Below are positions 11,201-23,035 of a DNA stretch of 64,000 bases, piece by piece. This DNA comes from Epinephelus fuscoguttatus. Taxonomy: Eukaryota > Chordata > Actinopteri > Perciformes > Serranidae. The position numbers were made by a program, and so were the translations under genes. Every line of letters starts with the position of its first letter. Position 1 is the stretch's first letter. Below the pieces are notes generated by a model, which ran no database searches, was not told where the DNA came from, and saw only the letters and a list, made by a program, of their open reading frames with translations. The stretch covers positions 28,437,643-28,501,642 of the forward strand of contig NC_064761.1 of the NCBI RefSeq assembly GCF_011397635.1, written 5' to 3'.

Positions 11201-14200
11201 AACCAGTTAGAGTCCTGGGTAGGTCTAGGTGGCACTGCCCTTAATTTGCTCTGTTCCTACCTCTCAGAGAGAACCCTTTCTGTTGTTATTGGCAATGCCT
11301 CATCATCATCTGCCCATCTCTCCTGTGGTGTCCCACACGGATCTATCCGTGGCCCTTTATTATTTTCAATATACAGTACAGGCCAAAAGTTTGGACACAC
11401 CTTCTCATTCAATGCGTTTTCTTTATTTTCATGACTATTTACATTGTAGATTCTCACTGAAGGCATCAAAACTATGAATGAACACATGTGGAGTTATGTA
11501 CTTAAATGCTCCCTCTTGGTCAGGTTATCCACAAACACAACATTCAGTTTCATTGTTATGCTGGCAACACCCAGCTTTATGTCCCACTTAAATCCTCTAA
11601 CCCCAGTTGTCTTGCTTCTCTCACGGCTTGTCTTGTCGACATCGAATGCTGGATGTCCCAAAACTTCCTTCAACTCAACACTGACAAATCAGAGGTTCTT
11701 TTGTTTGGCCCCCTCAGTTCCAGATCCCATTTCTAAAACAGTCATGGCTCTCTGGCTGTGAATGTCAAAGATGTTGCAAGAAATCTCTGTGTTTTATTCG
11801 ATTCTAATCTGTTTTGAGGCCCATATTAAGAAAACCGGGCAATCTTGTTTTATGCACCTAAGAAACATTTCTAAAATTAGATAGTTTTTATCTTTCCATG
11901 ACAAAACAAAATTATAAATGCCCTTGTGTCCTCCCGCTTAGACTACTGCAATGCCCTTTACACCTGTCTTAGCCAGAGTTGTCTCCACCGTCTGCAGTTG
12001 GTGCAAAACGCTGCTGCCAGACTGATCACTGGTTCAAGGAGATTTGAGCAAATAACTCCAGTTTTAGCTGCACTTCATTGGCTGGCAGTTAAATTTAGAA
12101 TTGATTTTAAAATTTTATTGTTAACTTTTAAAGCTCTCCATGACCTAGCTCCTGGCTACATCACGGAGCTTTTAATTCCCTACAAGCCAGCCGGTAATTT
12201 GAGGTCCTCAAATATGGCTCTACTGGTTATACCTAGGACTGGGCTTGTGACTAAGGGAGACAGGGCCTTTGCTATCTATGCACCCCGATTATGGAACGAT
12301 ATTCCTGAGGACATCAAGTTAGCCAGCTCCTTTTAATTTTAAATTTTAAATCTCTTCTAAAAACTTGTTTTTATAAAAAGGCATTTTATTCCTGCTAATG
12401 ACAGCAGTCTAGTGCATCTATGCTCTTGTTCTCTTTTCTCCTTCTGTTTTTACTGACTAATTCATTATTGTTGTTACTTTTTTTATATTGTTGTTATTGT
12501 TGTACTATGTTATTGTCACTGTATTTTTTATTCCTTGTGCATGCACCTTGTAACTTTGTTAAGAAAGGTGCAATACAAATAAAGTTTTTTATTACTACTA
12601 CTACTACTACTACTACTACTACAAGTAAGCTGGACGGTCATTGTTTTTTATTTTTGTTTACATAAGTGGGCCTCATTCACCACAAAGAAATTTCTCCTTA
12701 AATCCCACTTATGCAGTTTTCATGAAGATTCTGACATTCACCAACGTTCTTAGGTAAGAACACTATCTACACACACATAAGGGCACATTTGGTACTGGTA
12801 TGTTTGTTTTTTTAAAAAAAAAAAAAAAAGGTTATTGCATTTTCTTCAGTTTTACAATTGTATACTATTGTAGAATTTAAACCATATAATTTAAATATTT
12901 GTATCATTTATAATATTTTTACTAATTATTTTTGATAATTTTACCAAAAGTATTACAGTTTCTTGGCATAAACACTAAATTAACTCCTCAGTTCACATCA
13001 GTTGTGTTCATGGGAATCATGCCATCTAATAATTAGTGATTGTTCATGCAAGAAAATATCACTGGCAGTTCAGGCAGGCGGGACAAAAAATGACAAAGCA
13101 GCATTCTGTGTACGTTATTAATAGCATACAGAAACACTGCGTGTCATTGTCCACCTTCATCTTCAGCCTCTCCCTCTCTAACTCTAAACAGTTTGGAAAG
13201 CACCGTGGCGCTCATCTCTGTCCTCAGTCTTGACAATGGTGCTACTGTAATGCAAAGTTGGTGGTGTGCAGGTCAGGTGGTTGATGAATGCGTCCCATGC
13301 AGCTGTTTGTGTGATGCTACTAAATATGACAGCTCAATTGGCATTTACTTTCTGCAGAAGTATTTCCACTTCAAAACAGGAGCTTTTCTTGTTATGTTTG
13401 GAGTCTGGTGCTTCACCCTCCTCAGATTTTTGGTTGGGTATTCCTGACTTAATTCTCTCAACTTCGTCCTCTTAACCAGTCTCAGTGTGGTATTTTTGAG
13501 GTTGAATAAGGTTATTATTATCATCACTATTTGTTTTTAAATATTTTTCCCTGCATGATAAGGGAAAAACATTTTTAGACCATTCTATCATGAGAGGAAT
13601 CTCCCCAAAATAGTTTCATTCATAGCATTTTGTGCTTTATTAAACCAACACGATTTTATTTGCACAAAAGGCTTGACAATAGGGCTGGACAATATACAAT
13701 GATATTAAACTACATATTGTCTTAGATTTTATATATTATAATATCATTAATGTTGTCTATCCTGGTTTTAAAAGTTGCATTACAGTAAAGTGATGTAATT
13801 TTCTAAACTTAGCAGCATCCAAGTCAGAATGCTGTCAGGTTAAGTCTGAAAGTGATACTAGAAATGATACTAGAGCCGACCCAATGAGATTGCTGCCAGG
13901 ATTTTTACGTAACAATGACTCTGCATTTATTCAGACATGAGATCTAAATGTAAAATTGCCGTCACATTTACATAACAAAGTGCATTTCATTGAGTGCATT
14001 GAGTCACACTTGACATTTCCCTGCAGGGGATGTGTCTAATAAGCTTTATATTTGCAAGTATTTGAGAGCCTTTGGTTGAACTCTTTCAAACCTCCCCCAG
14101 CCCCATCTGAGTTCAGTGGGCGCGGTAAAAAAAGATGAAGCAGATTAGCTGAGCCTGGCAAAACAGGCAGAGCAGGGGTGTGTTCAGCAGGAATGGTCGT

Positions 14201-17200
14201 TCTCTGCATTGGATCTGCAGCCTTTTAACCTCCATTTCAGTATTTTCATAACACGTTAGTTTGATGAAAACAGATTATCCAATGACCACTTCTTTCTCAT
14301 CATCAGTCATAAATCATACAAGAGTTTACGAGCAAAATCCCCATAGCAAAGTTCCTGTGCTCTCCACCCAGCCCCCATCCCCAACAGACAGACGCACGTT
14401 TGGAATGGCGCCTTTGGCAGCCAGCACTGCATGAACATTCATCATGACAGCTTCTTTTCAGTATGCCTACAGGCATCCTTTGATGTCCATCACTACAGTT
14501 ATTTTATTTTTCCAAGCACTGGGACTGCCCGACGGCAGTCCCAGTGCTTGGACTGGGACTGCTCATTCACATACTGCTGGTCTGACCATAATTGACTGTC
14601 AGTGCAAATATAACTGTTCATTTCTCTGTGTCAATAAAAACATGCAAAACTTTTAGAGGAGTATCTGTATTAGATGTCCTGCTATACTCATACATTTACT
14701 ACATGAAAACTTTAAGAGAACTGTAAATGTCTCCCCACCTCGGATGGCGGTTTTGTTGCGGAGAACCAATCACTCAGTGTGGCTTGAATGCAGTCTTGAA
14801 GCTGAAATGTCAAACAGAAAAACAAAGTTAAATCAACATCCCTCAAACATGCACATTCTCAGAAAAGGGTCCCTGAAACTTGACTGAAGCTGAACAGCTT
14901 TTAATGCTCAGTGACACATCTGGACAGCTGCGATATCCTTCTCTGCCAGCTCATAAACTGCAACGTGTTATAAACATCCAAACATCTAAAACTGGCTCAA
15001 AGTGTGGGAAAAGGAGAGAAGACAAGTCAAGTTAAAGCGCTGATGAATTCTTAATATTGTGCAACAATTTACAAAAGGATAAGCATGGTGTGGAGGCCAG
15101 CTGCATCAGTGGTGTAATAAGTGTATAAATAAGTGAGAAATGTGCATGTGAGCACAGTAAATGTTAAAAAAACAACAACCTGGAGATGCTTCAGTTCATT
15201 TATCATTAAAAAGGTAAAACAAGTCAGACCACACGCTTCACTGAAATTGCCACCACACCTTTATATAACCACAGTGTAAATGCAGTGTCATAATGAGTAG
15301 TCATTCATGGATAAGTCAGTCAACAAATTTTTTAAATCTATCTTAATAACTGATTAATCTGAGTCATTAATTAAAGGTATACTTTGCAGGACTGTCGTTG
15401 AGTGTTTGAAACTGAAAGTAAAACCTAACTCCAAATTCACGCTTGTGTGGCGTATCACTTCCGTATATTTGCTTTTGATGTTTTTCAGTGATGCCTTGTC
15501 TCTTGGCACCTCGTCTCTACCTTTTTTTGTAAAGCCACAGCCTCACATGAGCACTATGGGAATACATGCCCATAAACTTCCTGAGCCCAGGAAATAATAA
15601 AATCCAGGTAGAGGGCAGAGTCTAAGCAGAAAAATATACCATCACACACTTCCAGTGGATGTGGATCATAGGTGATGACTGAGAGGGATGATAATAATGA
15701 TAATGATAATGCATCTTATTTACAAGACAAAAAAAAACAAGAAGCAATGTATCCATAGATCATAAAATGAGACAATTTCAAAATATACAACAAAAGGTAA
15801 TAAAATGACTCGGGAAAAAAAAGTAAAATCGTCATAATAAAATCATCTTCACTGCAGGTCTCAATATGTGTGTCACCATTTAATCAGACTGAATATGCCA
15901 GCTTTAAAAGGTGTGTTTGCAGACGGGATTTGAAGGTGGAAATGGAGTCAATACTGCGATTATCGTGGGGGAGAGAGTTCAGAGGCGGGGGGCAGAAGGG
16001 CTGAAGGCTAAAGAGCCCATGGTAGTCAAGCGGGCAGATGGTGATGTGAATTGGATTGAAGAAGAGGATCTAAGAGTACGGGAGGGTGTGTAGATATGAA
16101 GGAGCTCAGACAGGTGAGAAGGGGCTTGGCTATGAACAGCCTTAATGGTGAGATGCAGAAGATTACCTAAGGTTACTTATGTACATTGTAAAGACTTTGT
16201 CTTTTGGAAAATCCTGCATAGTATACCTTCAAGCAAAATGGCAAACACTATTAACTACACACTCTTAAATGTGGTTATTTATTTATTTGCGCGCACATAA
16301 AACTGCGTAAACTCTAAACAGTAAAAAGGAAATAAAAACATACATGCAAACCATCTATAAATTTGCTGCCTTCCCCTGTGTGTTTTTATTAACTGAATAT
16401 CTTTGGATTTTACAAATAAGCTATACAAAGACATCAATTTAGACTCAGAGAAATTAGGACTGACATTTACAAATACAGTATTATTCTAAGGAAAATATCA
16501 GCGCATTAATGACTGTAAAGATATATTATATACATATATATACACATGTATGTATAGCACTACATTTTTGACTGTCACATGACCATTTCAATAGATTTTG
16601 AGTACTGCTCTTTGATATTGCCTTATCTAAAACTTAAAACAAACAGTTTCAATGGCACACCTGCCTACAGGTGATGCTTGATCTCTCCAGGCTTAAAGTA
16701 TGTTTTGGATGGGCGGCTTACAACAATCATTAATCACCTGTTACTATAAGTAAACAACCCGCCTTTGCCTGGTTAATAAAGTGAATCATATTACATGCCC
16801 TCATTACATAAACAAGACCCACATGACTCAAACTTTTAAGCTAACGTTAACTTGCTCCACTTCATTATTAACCACGACAGGTACAATTTGACATACTTCT
16901 TTTTAAAGTACATGTATTTATGGACTGTTCATATCACGCTGACTGCACACATGCCGCATTATCACTTAACACGCACACTGGTATCGTTAGCTAGTTAAAT
17001 ATTTAGCCAGGTAACGCAGCTTACCATTAACTTCCAGGCTAGGCTAATAAGCTAACCTGTCACACAGGCACAACGCAACAAAAGTAATGTTAGCTAACTG
17101 TTGTTAACTGCCGTTGTTTTACATGAGACAGGTTTTAGGTTATCTTACCTCCTCGCTGGGAGAGCCCGGACATTTCTTTTTCAGACGACTTCGGTTGACT

Positions 17201-17286
17201 AAATTCCCGGTGTGCAGCCTGAGAGTCTTCGCGTGGTTCAACAACATCTTCGCCTCACTGGTCGTGTTGGTGTTTTGAGGATCCAT
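5220..17286 (-). CDS. gclm: Glutamate-cysteine ligase regulatory (modifier) subunit
   Basis: GCLM binds the catalytic subunit GCLC in the cytosol, raising its affinity for glutamate and its resistance to glutathione feedback in the first, rate-limiting step of glutathione synthesis. Coding exons on -: 17286-17149, 14801-14739, 8818-8734, 8408-8352, 8250-8048, 6139-6025, 5389-5220. All introns are GT-AG and phases agree. The total is 831 bases, 276 aa plus stop; human GCLM has 274. Recognisable blocks are HAKTLRLHTGNLVNRSRLKKK in exon 1 (only partly shown), SQLDSVIIAPPWPLEGD in exon 5, NQVNLASCCVMPPDLTAFAK then LLTHNDPK in exon 6, and LRYSIIVKSRGIIKAKGY in exon 7, all as in the aldo-keto-reductase-like fold of the family. 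The start ATG is in exon 1, with a lineage-specific MDPQNTNTTSEAK head. No frameshift is seen. The long introns carry many repeats. Confidence 0.96.
5480..5590. repeat. Possible dispersed teleost repeat in gclm last intron
   Basis: Sequence with repeated 'tttccacca' and 'ggtacc' words, resembling a common fish dispersed element by memory. The boundaries are not resolved. Confidence 0.3.
6166..7074. other. gclm intron 5, 5' part
   Basis: No exon, RNA gene or clear element end seen. It contains only short chance frames. Confidence 0.4.
7076..7389. mobile_element. Non-autonomous hAT-like element in gclm intron
   Basis: The left end GGGATGTGCAATA and the right end TATTGTGCATCCC are near-perfect inverted repeats about 314 bp apart. 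The interior has repeated ATCGG/ATATCGG words (7310-7370), as in common teleost hAT MITEs. There is no transposase frame, and I could not confirm an 8-bp target duplication. Confidence 0.6.
8941..9600. repeat. Two adjacent dispersed teleost repeats in gclm intron 2 (between exons 3 and 2)
   Basis: 8941-9050 starts AAGGCAAGGCAAGTTTATTT and has the word AGAGTGCTTTA, a widespread fish dispersed repeat by memory. 9056-9600 contains 'ccagtttggcattgtgg' and 'tttggagccagaggtga', another repeat I recall from many fish genomes. No coding content. The exact ends are uncertain. Confidence 0.5.
10290..12622 (+). mobile_element. CR1/L2-type LINE, 5'-truncated and decayed reverse transcriptase
   Basis: The reverse-transcriptase domain is readable on +. 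The 10748-11383 frame has [48 protein letters not shown] and CGVPHGSIRGPLLF. After a nested insertion (11381-11505) the RT resumes with HCYAGNTQLYVPLKS, where the family has YADD, so the catalytic aspartates are gone. The C-terminal part is at 11926-12336 (LDYCNALYTCL, AARLITGSR, LHWLAVKFRIDFKIL). No endonuclease domain is present, so the copy is 5'-truncated. It ends in AATAAAG and a (TAC)n tail at 12591-12622. It lies antisense to gclm in its intron, the usual tolerated orientation. Confidence 0.88.
11381..11505. mobile_element. Tc1/mariner-like terminal fragment nested in the LINE
   Basis: About 125 bp starting CAGTACAGGCCAAAAGTTTG and running to 'ggagttatgtactta'. I recall this as a common fish Tc1-type terminus. 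It splits the LINE frame between ...GPLLFSIY and MLPLGQ..., so it is the younger insertion. Only one end is present, so it cannot move by itself. Confidence 0.65.
12660..12790. repeat. Dispersed teleost repeat, partial
   Basis: 'gggcctcattcaccac' followed by 'ttcttaggtaagaaca' resembles a common fish DNA-element end. No partner end was identified. Confidence 0.35.
13678..13800. repeat. hAT-like AT-rich fragment
   Basis: 'agggctggacaatatacaatgat' and 'attgtcttagattttatat' match a remembered teleost hAT-MITE terminus. Only one end is evident. Confidence 0.35.
14511..14552. repeat. Perfect 19-bp inverted repeat (stem-loop)
   Basis: The left arm is TCCAAGCACTGGGACTGCC (14511-14529), the loop CGAC (14530-14533), and the right arm its exact reverse complement (14534-14552). 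It lies about 190 bases downstream (in gclm orientation) of gclm exon 2. GGACTGGGACTGCT follows, repeating part of the arm. It belongs to no element I recognise. Confidence 0.9.
15655..16160. repeat. Dispersed teleost repeat (GC-rich core) in gclm intron 1
   Basis: The core at 15910-16150 contains 'gggagagagttcagaggcgg', 'ggctgaaggctaaagagccc' and 'ggagctcagacaggtgagaa'. I recall this series from repeats seen in many fish genomes. The open + frame at 15911-16093 is a by-product. Ends are unresolved. Confidence 0.45.
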
Positions 17287-17341
17287 GTGGTTCTCGACGG
17301 CGAGCTAACACAAGTTGCCAACCACGGAGGTGTGCGTTTAC

Positions 17342-17348
17342 TGCGTCA
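17342..17348 (-). promoter_or_regulatory. CRE/AP-1-like TGACGCA upstream of gclm
   Basis: TGCGTCA on + (TGACGCA on -) sits about 60 bases upstream of the gclm ATG. Mammalian GCLM is induced through antioxidant-response (NRF2/MAF) and AP-1 sites. This motif is similar but lacks the full antioxidant-response core, so the link is only suggestive. Confidence 0.25.
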
Positions 17349-17574
17349 CCCGCTGCTAATTACTGTACCCCCTGGCTAACAGAGCCAGCTAGCAAACTAC
17401 AGTACAGCCCCAGCAAGTGTTGGAAAAAATGATGTAGTCAGGATGACTTGCACTCGGTGCTGCCCGACCTGCTGGTTTGGTGGTTGCTTAGTGGCTGTTA
17501 TGGAGGCAAGCCGGTCGGTCACGCCCACACGAAGGTGTCTGTGACTGACTGTCCTGTAAGCAAATTTCAGAGCT

Positions 17575-17751
17575 CTAGGATAGGGAAGGAATGACCCGCC
17601 CTACGCTCCCTCTGATTGGCTAGAACTCGCAGCCTTCGTTGGTTGGATTGGCTAGGTTTAGGCAAGAGGAGGGGGATTGGTTGGAGCAGGGGTAAGCCAA
17701 TCAGAGGCAGCGAAAGGCAGAGTAAGGCGGGACATTCCTTCGCTATCTTAG
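17575..17751. mobile_element. Foldback MITE with CCAAT boxes upstream of gclm
   Basis: The left end CTAGGATAGGGAAGGAATGA(C)... and the right end ...ATTCCTTCGCTATCTTAG are imperfect inverted repeats of roughly 45-50 bp. The element carries ATTGG at 17615, 17647 and 17676, and CCAAT at 17697. It lies 290-465 bp upstream of the gclm start. I recall a similar element in other fish genomes. It has no coding capacity. Confidence 0.6.
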
Positions 17752-17879
17752 CATTCACAAATCCGTGTCCTGCAAAACCCGGTCAGGATTATGGTCAGGA
17801 CCCCTTGAGTAACGGGCTGCATCTGTAAACCGGAACTGGTCACTGGAATGGATGCAATGGAGCCAGTTCCACTTTTGAC

Positions 17880-20630
17880 CGCTAGATGGTGGTGTAGTGT
17901 TTGTATATATTTTCTCAATTAAGGACAACAGTCAACATTGTATTACAATGTTTTTTATTCATCTATCACAGGGGTGTCCAAACGTTATTTTAGTTTTATA
18001 TACCTCTTATTTATTTATTTTTGGCTTTATTTATCTTTAGGTTACTTATTTTTCTTCTTGTGCTGCTGCAACAACCAAATTTCTCCTCCAATTTGAGGGG
18101 GCAAAATTTTACTTGTTACCACTCTACACTTAGTTACCACATAGACTGTCTATAAAGTATCTTTATAGACAGTTTTTGCATTACCACTACTGCAGATTAA
18201 GCCATCTATAATGAAAATATAAAATATGCTAGATTGGTGTGCAGCAATTTTAAATTCGACCACCATGATATAACACTGAGAGGGGCCATTCTGCTTGATG
18301 AATACTTAAATTTTAAATGCTTATATTACATATTACTGCTCATACCTCTGTACTCTTCTGTGGTAATTAGTAAATTAGACTATGTTCTGACACTTTTATT
18401 TATAAATAATCTAAATACTTCTTCCACCACTGGTGGACATTTCTGAGTGCTAATGTGTCCTGGGGCTGCTCTTCATGGTTTAGGTTTAGGACTCTAGCAA
18501 CAGTTCTTGGTATGGAAGTCATCAAGAGGTAAAAACACAAGTCCATACATTCTTTGCAGATGTGGGTTAGCGTTGCTCAAAAGAACACAAAGGTATATGT
18601 ACAATGCTGTGTTATTCTTAATTTACTTTTTTTTTTTTAAATGGACACAACAACTTCTTCAGGAAAGCTGTGAACACACCTGTGAAATAAAAATAGATCC
18701 ACATGTTTTGCATATTAGTTTTCGATTCATGTGTTAGCTTAAAGTGTTTGAAATACAACAGCAAAGCATAAAGAGAATGCATTTAACGTTTGTGTGTGTG
18801 CATTCAATGCTGTACTTTTATGTAATGTTGATGTGACTGTAGTGTGGGTATAATCACTCGTAGATTATGTATGTTGACCATAACTTAACTCAGTCACAGA
18901 TGATGTGTGATGTCATCGAACGAGAACTGAGTGTGTGGGTACTTTATCTTTTTGTTTTCCAACAGTTTAGTTTCAATATGACAATTCTTAAATGTACAAA
19001 GCCTGATTAATAAAGACATGTTTATTCTAGTCTGGTGTGAAGGAACTTGACTGGCCTCAACCCCATCCAACATCTTTGAGATGAACTGAAACACAGGCTG
19101 TGAGCCAGGTCTCATTGTCCAACATCAGTGGCTGGCTTCATTAATGCATTTGTGTCCCATTAGTAAGACTTCCCCGCAGCAGGTTCCAAACTCCTGTGAA
19201 AACCTTTCCAGAGAAGCAGAGGCTGTCATAGCACCCCATTAATGTCAATGTTTTTTAAATGAGATGTTTAACAATCATATTTGACCATATAACTTGAACA
19301 CAAATGCAATACATTTGGCAACTGGTAGACACACACAGAGAAGTTAACAACACTGCTCAGTATTTATGATTCAGACAGCATCATCAATCAAGTGAACACT
19401 GACATTTGGGAGTAATGAGATCATCACAGGGGTGAGATGATTATAAGAGAATGAGAAAGTAAACTATGAAGTCCTTCTTTGGAACAGGTTTCTTTACATA
19501 GCTCACAAGAGACTAAAACTATTTCCTCTTTATCTATTTGTTTTTACCAGGAATTTGAAGGTTTAAGAACTTAGGTTGTTTTGATAAGCAATTTAAAACT
19601 CACACATGTTGGATTTTTGTAGTCTGATTCCTTTTTTTAGTTGAGAAAAACAACAGTAGAAATATTACTGCACACTTCACAATGAAATAATAGTTAAGAA
19701 GAAATTCCTGTGAGGGGTGGGTGCTGTCACACTGGGTTGATTTGGATTCATGACTTCAGTATTTGTAACAGTCTCGCCATGGCCCTTGTAGAAAAAAATG
19801 ATTATGTGCATGTTTCTTTTGGCGAGGCACAATGCAGCAGCAAATGCACCAAAAACCCTGAGGGTGCTACTAGGAAGACAAGCCAGCCTATACAACACAC
19901 TATGTTTATAAAACATGAAGAAAAGTTGTTGGTCCAGTAAACTTTTTAAAGAGCAGGATCTTGAGGTTTTTTAATAGAATAAGTGGTTCTTTTAACATTT
20001 AACAGACTTTCTCTCCTTGGAGCTGGTTGAAAGTATTTTTACTGATTCCCATGGCTTGTTTAGGGTTGTTTGAGGTTGAAGGGCCCAACACAACCACCAC
20101 CACTCACAAATATACTTGCACACACATTTACACACAGTTATGCACAATCACCCGCATATGTAGTTACTTAAATGAACTTGTAGCCTAATCAAGCTTGAAA
20201 ACAACAGTAACATTCATCAGGCATATATGGGCTGACTGACACCCCTCACCCTCTCTGTATGTTTATTTCTTCATCTTGAATGTTTATTATTCAGGAAACA
20301 GATTCATTTAGCAACAAGACAGAAAATAAATGTGCAGGTTTTGCTTTGGTTAAAGTGATGCAAGAAAATAAGAGACCTAGAATTTCACAGACACAGGCAG
20401 AATTTATACTTCTGTGCTGTAGCCTGACATGCACCTCTCCAGAAATGTAACTACACGTTGCGGTGATGCAGACCTCCTGTCTTTTTATGTAAGCTGAAAC
20501 CATTTCGCTCAGTGGAAACACAGCATTTATTCACTTTTATTTCAGAGATAGAAACAATAAATTGTGAAGACAATAAAGCCTCCACAAAAATAGCAGTTTA
20601 AGTCTTGTGTGTGATTTATCCTTCAGGGAT
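17880..20630. other. Intergenic, no gene recognised
   Basis: Only short chance frames on both strands. No splice-consistent exon, RNA gene or complete repeat was seen between gclm and the chemokine region. Confidence 0.45.
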
Positions 20631-20637
20631 TTATTCT

Positions 20638-20925
20638 GGCTTCATATGAGCAGAGGAAATCTCCGCTTGTCGCTAGGCTAATTATGCAATGTAAAATGCC
20701 ATAGGCTTGTGCTAATAACATTAGCATGTTATATTTGTTTGGACAGTTGTGTCAGTGAACCTTGTGAGCTTTAGTGAAGCCGAATTTCGTAATGTTACCT
20801 TTGTTAAATGTTGCTGTTGTCCCTGGCTTCATATGAGAAGAAGAAAAGTTCGCTAGCTGCTAGGCTAATTTATATAATGTAAATCTCATAGGCTTGTGCT
20901 AAAAACATTAGCATGTTGTATTTGG
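20638..20925 (+). repeat. Direct repeat pair, about 100 bp each
   Basis: 20638-20742 and 20825-20925 share GGCTTCATATGAG, 'gctaggctaatt', 'cataggcttgtgcta' and 'aacattagcatgtt', with scattered differences. This is an old local duplication or a repeat with an internal tandem unit. Confidence 0.75.
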
Positions 20926-21709
20926 GGGGAAAACGTGTCCAGATAAAGACAAGTGCTTTGTCTGTGAATGCTGCGAGTTATATTTAAGCTGATTTGTGTA
21001 CTTGTGTTTGAAATTGTCTCTGTTGAGCCATGTTTAGTGTGTGTTTAATATGTGTTTTGAATCAACTAAACTGTACAGCACTTCAAAAACCTCCGCCACC
21101 GACCAGTGTTTTGGAGGTGTAACTGCAGAATGACACAGACACACCACGGCCCAAGTATAAATGCTCACAACAGCGTGCGTAGGCTATGATGTAGGGTCTG
21201 CTGTGCAAGTATTAATCTAGCTTAACAGTGCAAAGGAATGATGCAAGGCAGAAAATGGACCATGAAGTACATATCATGATAGACAAAGCATTTCTCGGGA
21301 ATAAGATTTGACGCAGGGCAGGCCTGCAAAATGGTTGCAGCTGTCAAAGGAATTGATGGGGATAACCAGTAATTCATCGGCCCAGTTCATCAGATGTCGA
21401 TTATAGTTAATAGACACATAATAAACCAACTCTGAGAGGGCGCCATACATCTGGACAGATTTAGTGCTGTCAGATAAGATCTGCCTTTCTGTGAGGAAGT
21501 ATTCGGTGGGAGGCACTGACATCTCCACATAGCTACACCTGACCTCTGACCTCTGCATGGAGGATAAAATTCTAGGACAAATTTTTAAACTGTATCATTA
21601 AAGTATTGCATTGTAACTTTTCGTGACTTTCCTGTTCGCAATTGCAGCATCATGTCCCTCAGAGAGACAAGACACTAATATGACTATACTATAAGCTACT
21701 CTGTATTTG

Positions 21710-21713
<4 letters not shown>

Positions 21714-21756
<43 letters not shown>
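21714..21756. repeat. (TG)n microsatellite at the edge of duplicate 1
   Basis: About 21 TG units. It precedes homologous sequence (CTTGG-GTGTTGTTGA-ATGTCAGAGG) just as the tract at 28185-28247 does in duplicate 2, so the tract predates or travelled with the duplication. Confidence 0.9.
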
Positions 21757-22757
21757 ATGGGCTTGTGAGATTCAGTTTCAGTTTCATTTGAACTTCATTC
21801 AATTTCACTGCTATCAAGCTGTTACGAATCTTGGAGTGTTGTTGACATGTCAGAGGAAGTGCGGTAAACAAGGGGAGGCAGAAATCATTTGTGCACCATT
21901 ACAGTACAGAACTGCTGCAGCTGCACTGAACAAAAGGTTGAGAGATGCTTGAAATAAAACAGCTGCTCACAGTTGGAAACCAGACAAGGATTTAACCTTT
22001 TCTGATAAGGGAAGGATCAAAGATCTAAGTTTGTCTTTCACAAAAAATGCAGAGGGATGGGGTTGTGATAAAAACATTATATAAACAGCTCAGATTTACG
22101 AGGCAGAGGGGGGTCGGCGGCTCTGCTTCCAGTTTTCTGATTTGGTTTGTGTGTGATTTAATCTGTTTGTTTCTGTGAAGCGATCTACTTCACAAGAACT
22201 ATGGCAGCCGTAAAGCTCCTTTCCTTTCTCCCGCTCCTCACCTGCATGTATCTGAGTCTTGGACAAGGTGAGTGGAACAGATCAGATTTGATTCACACCA
22301 GAACTACAAAACTGTAATAGCAAACTGTGATTAGACTGTAGACAGATTTAAGATTGGATCTAGTTATGGTGGCAGTCTCATGAAGTCTCAACTTCAAATC
22401 TGATTCAACTGTGGCTACAGCTGCATTTCATGATCCACATTCCTCTATATTGTTACTTATCCCCTGTTTCAATGAGGTGAATTATTCTGCTCAAAACCAT
22501 TTATCCTAATGCTTCATACCAAAGTGTAATCTGTCTGGGCATGTTATTATAGACCACTTTAATGTGGTAATCTTGTGATTGGTTTTAAAAATAGAAAACA
22601 ACAAACATTACTTGAAATAGCTGATTTTCACGAACCTTTCCCCCTCTGCAAAATACAGTTCACACTGAGAATGTTGAATTGTGGATATGTTGTATGGGCT
22701 TTGGAGTAAAAGTGACAATTTCTTCATTGATACATCAATACGACCACACTAAGACAC

Positions 22758-22971
22758 TCATTCATTAGGGATCAAATGCTGGAGCCTATCCCAGCTGACA
22801 CTGGGTGAGAGGCGGGATACACCCTGGACAGGTCGCCAGACTATCACAGGGCTGACACATAGAGACATTCAACCATTCAAGCTCACATTCACACCTACGG
22901 ACAATTTAGAGTCACCAATTAACCTGCATGTCTTTGGACTGTGGGAGGAAGCCAGGGAGAACATGCAAACT
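22758..22971. repeat. Dispersed teleost repeat inside the chemokine pseudogene
   Basis: It runs CATTCATTAGGG, 'ctggagcctatcccagctga', 'gacaggtcgccagac', 'gacaatttagagtcacc', 'tggactgtgggaggaa' and 'gagaacatgcaaactc'. I recall this series from a very common fish repeat. A shorter copy of its first part is at 61060-61165. Confidence 0.7.
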
Positions 22972-23016
22972 CAGCACAGATGGGCTCCCCCACTGTGGGG
23001 GAGCCCATCTGTGCTG
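22972..23016. repeat. Perfect 22-bp palindrome with 1-base centre
   Basis: The left arm at 22972-22993 (CAGCACAGATGGGCTC then CCCCAC), a central T at 22994, and the exact reverse complement at 22995-23016. The left arm continues the dispersed repeat before it; the right arm is its mirror, after which unrelated sequence starts. Confidence 0.93.
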
Positions 23017-23035
23017 TATCAATACAATATCATTA

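Noticed and set aside
17342-17470. Search for a canonical antioxidant-response element near gclm
   Set aside because: Only near-matches (TGACGCAGT, TGACTTGC) were found; none fits the full core, so it is listed only as a weak CRE/AP-1-like site.
21689-21952. Frames through the TG tract
   Set aside because: Products are runs of CV or HT dipeptides from the microsatellite.
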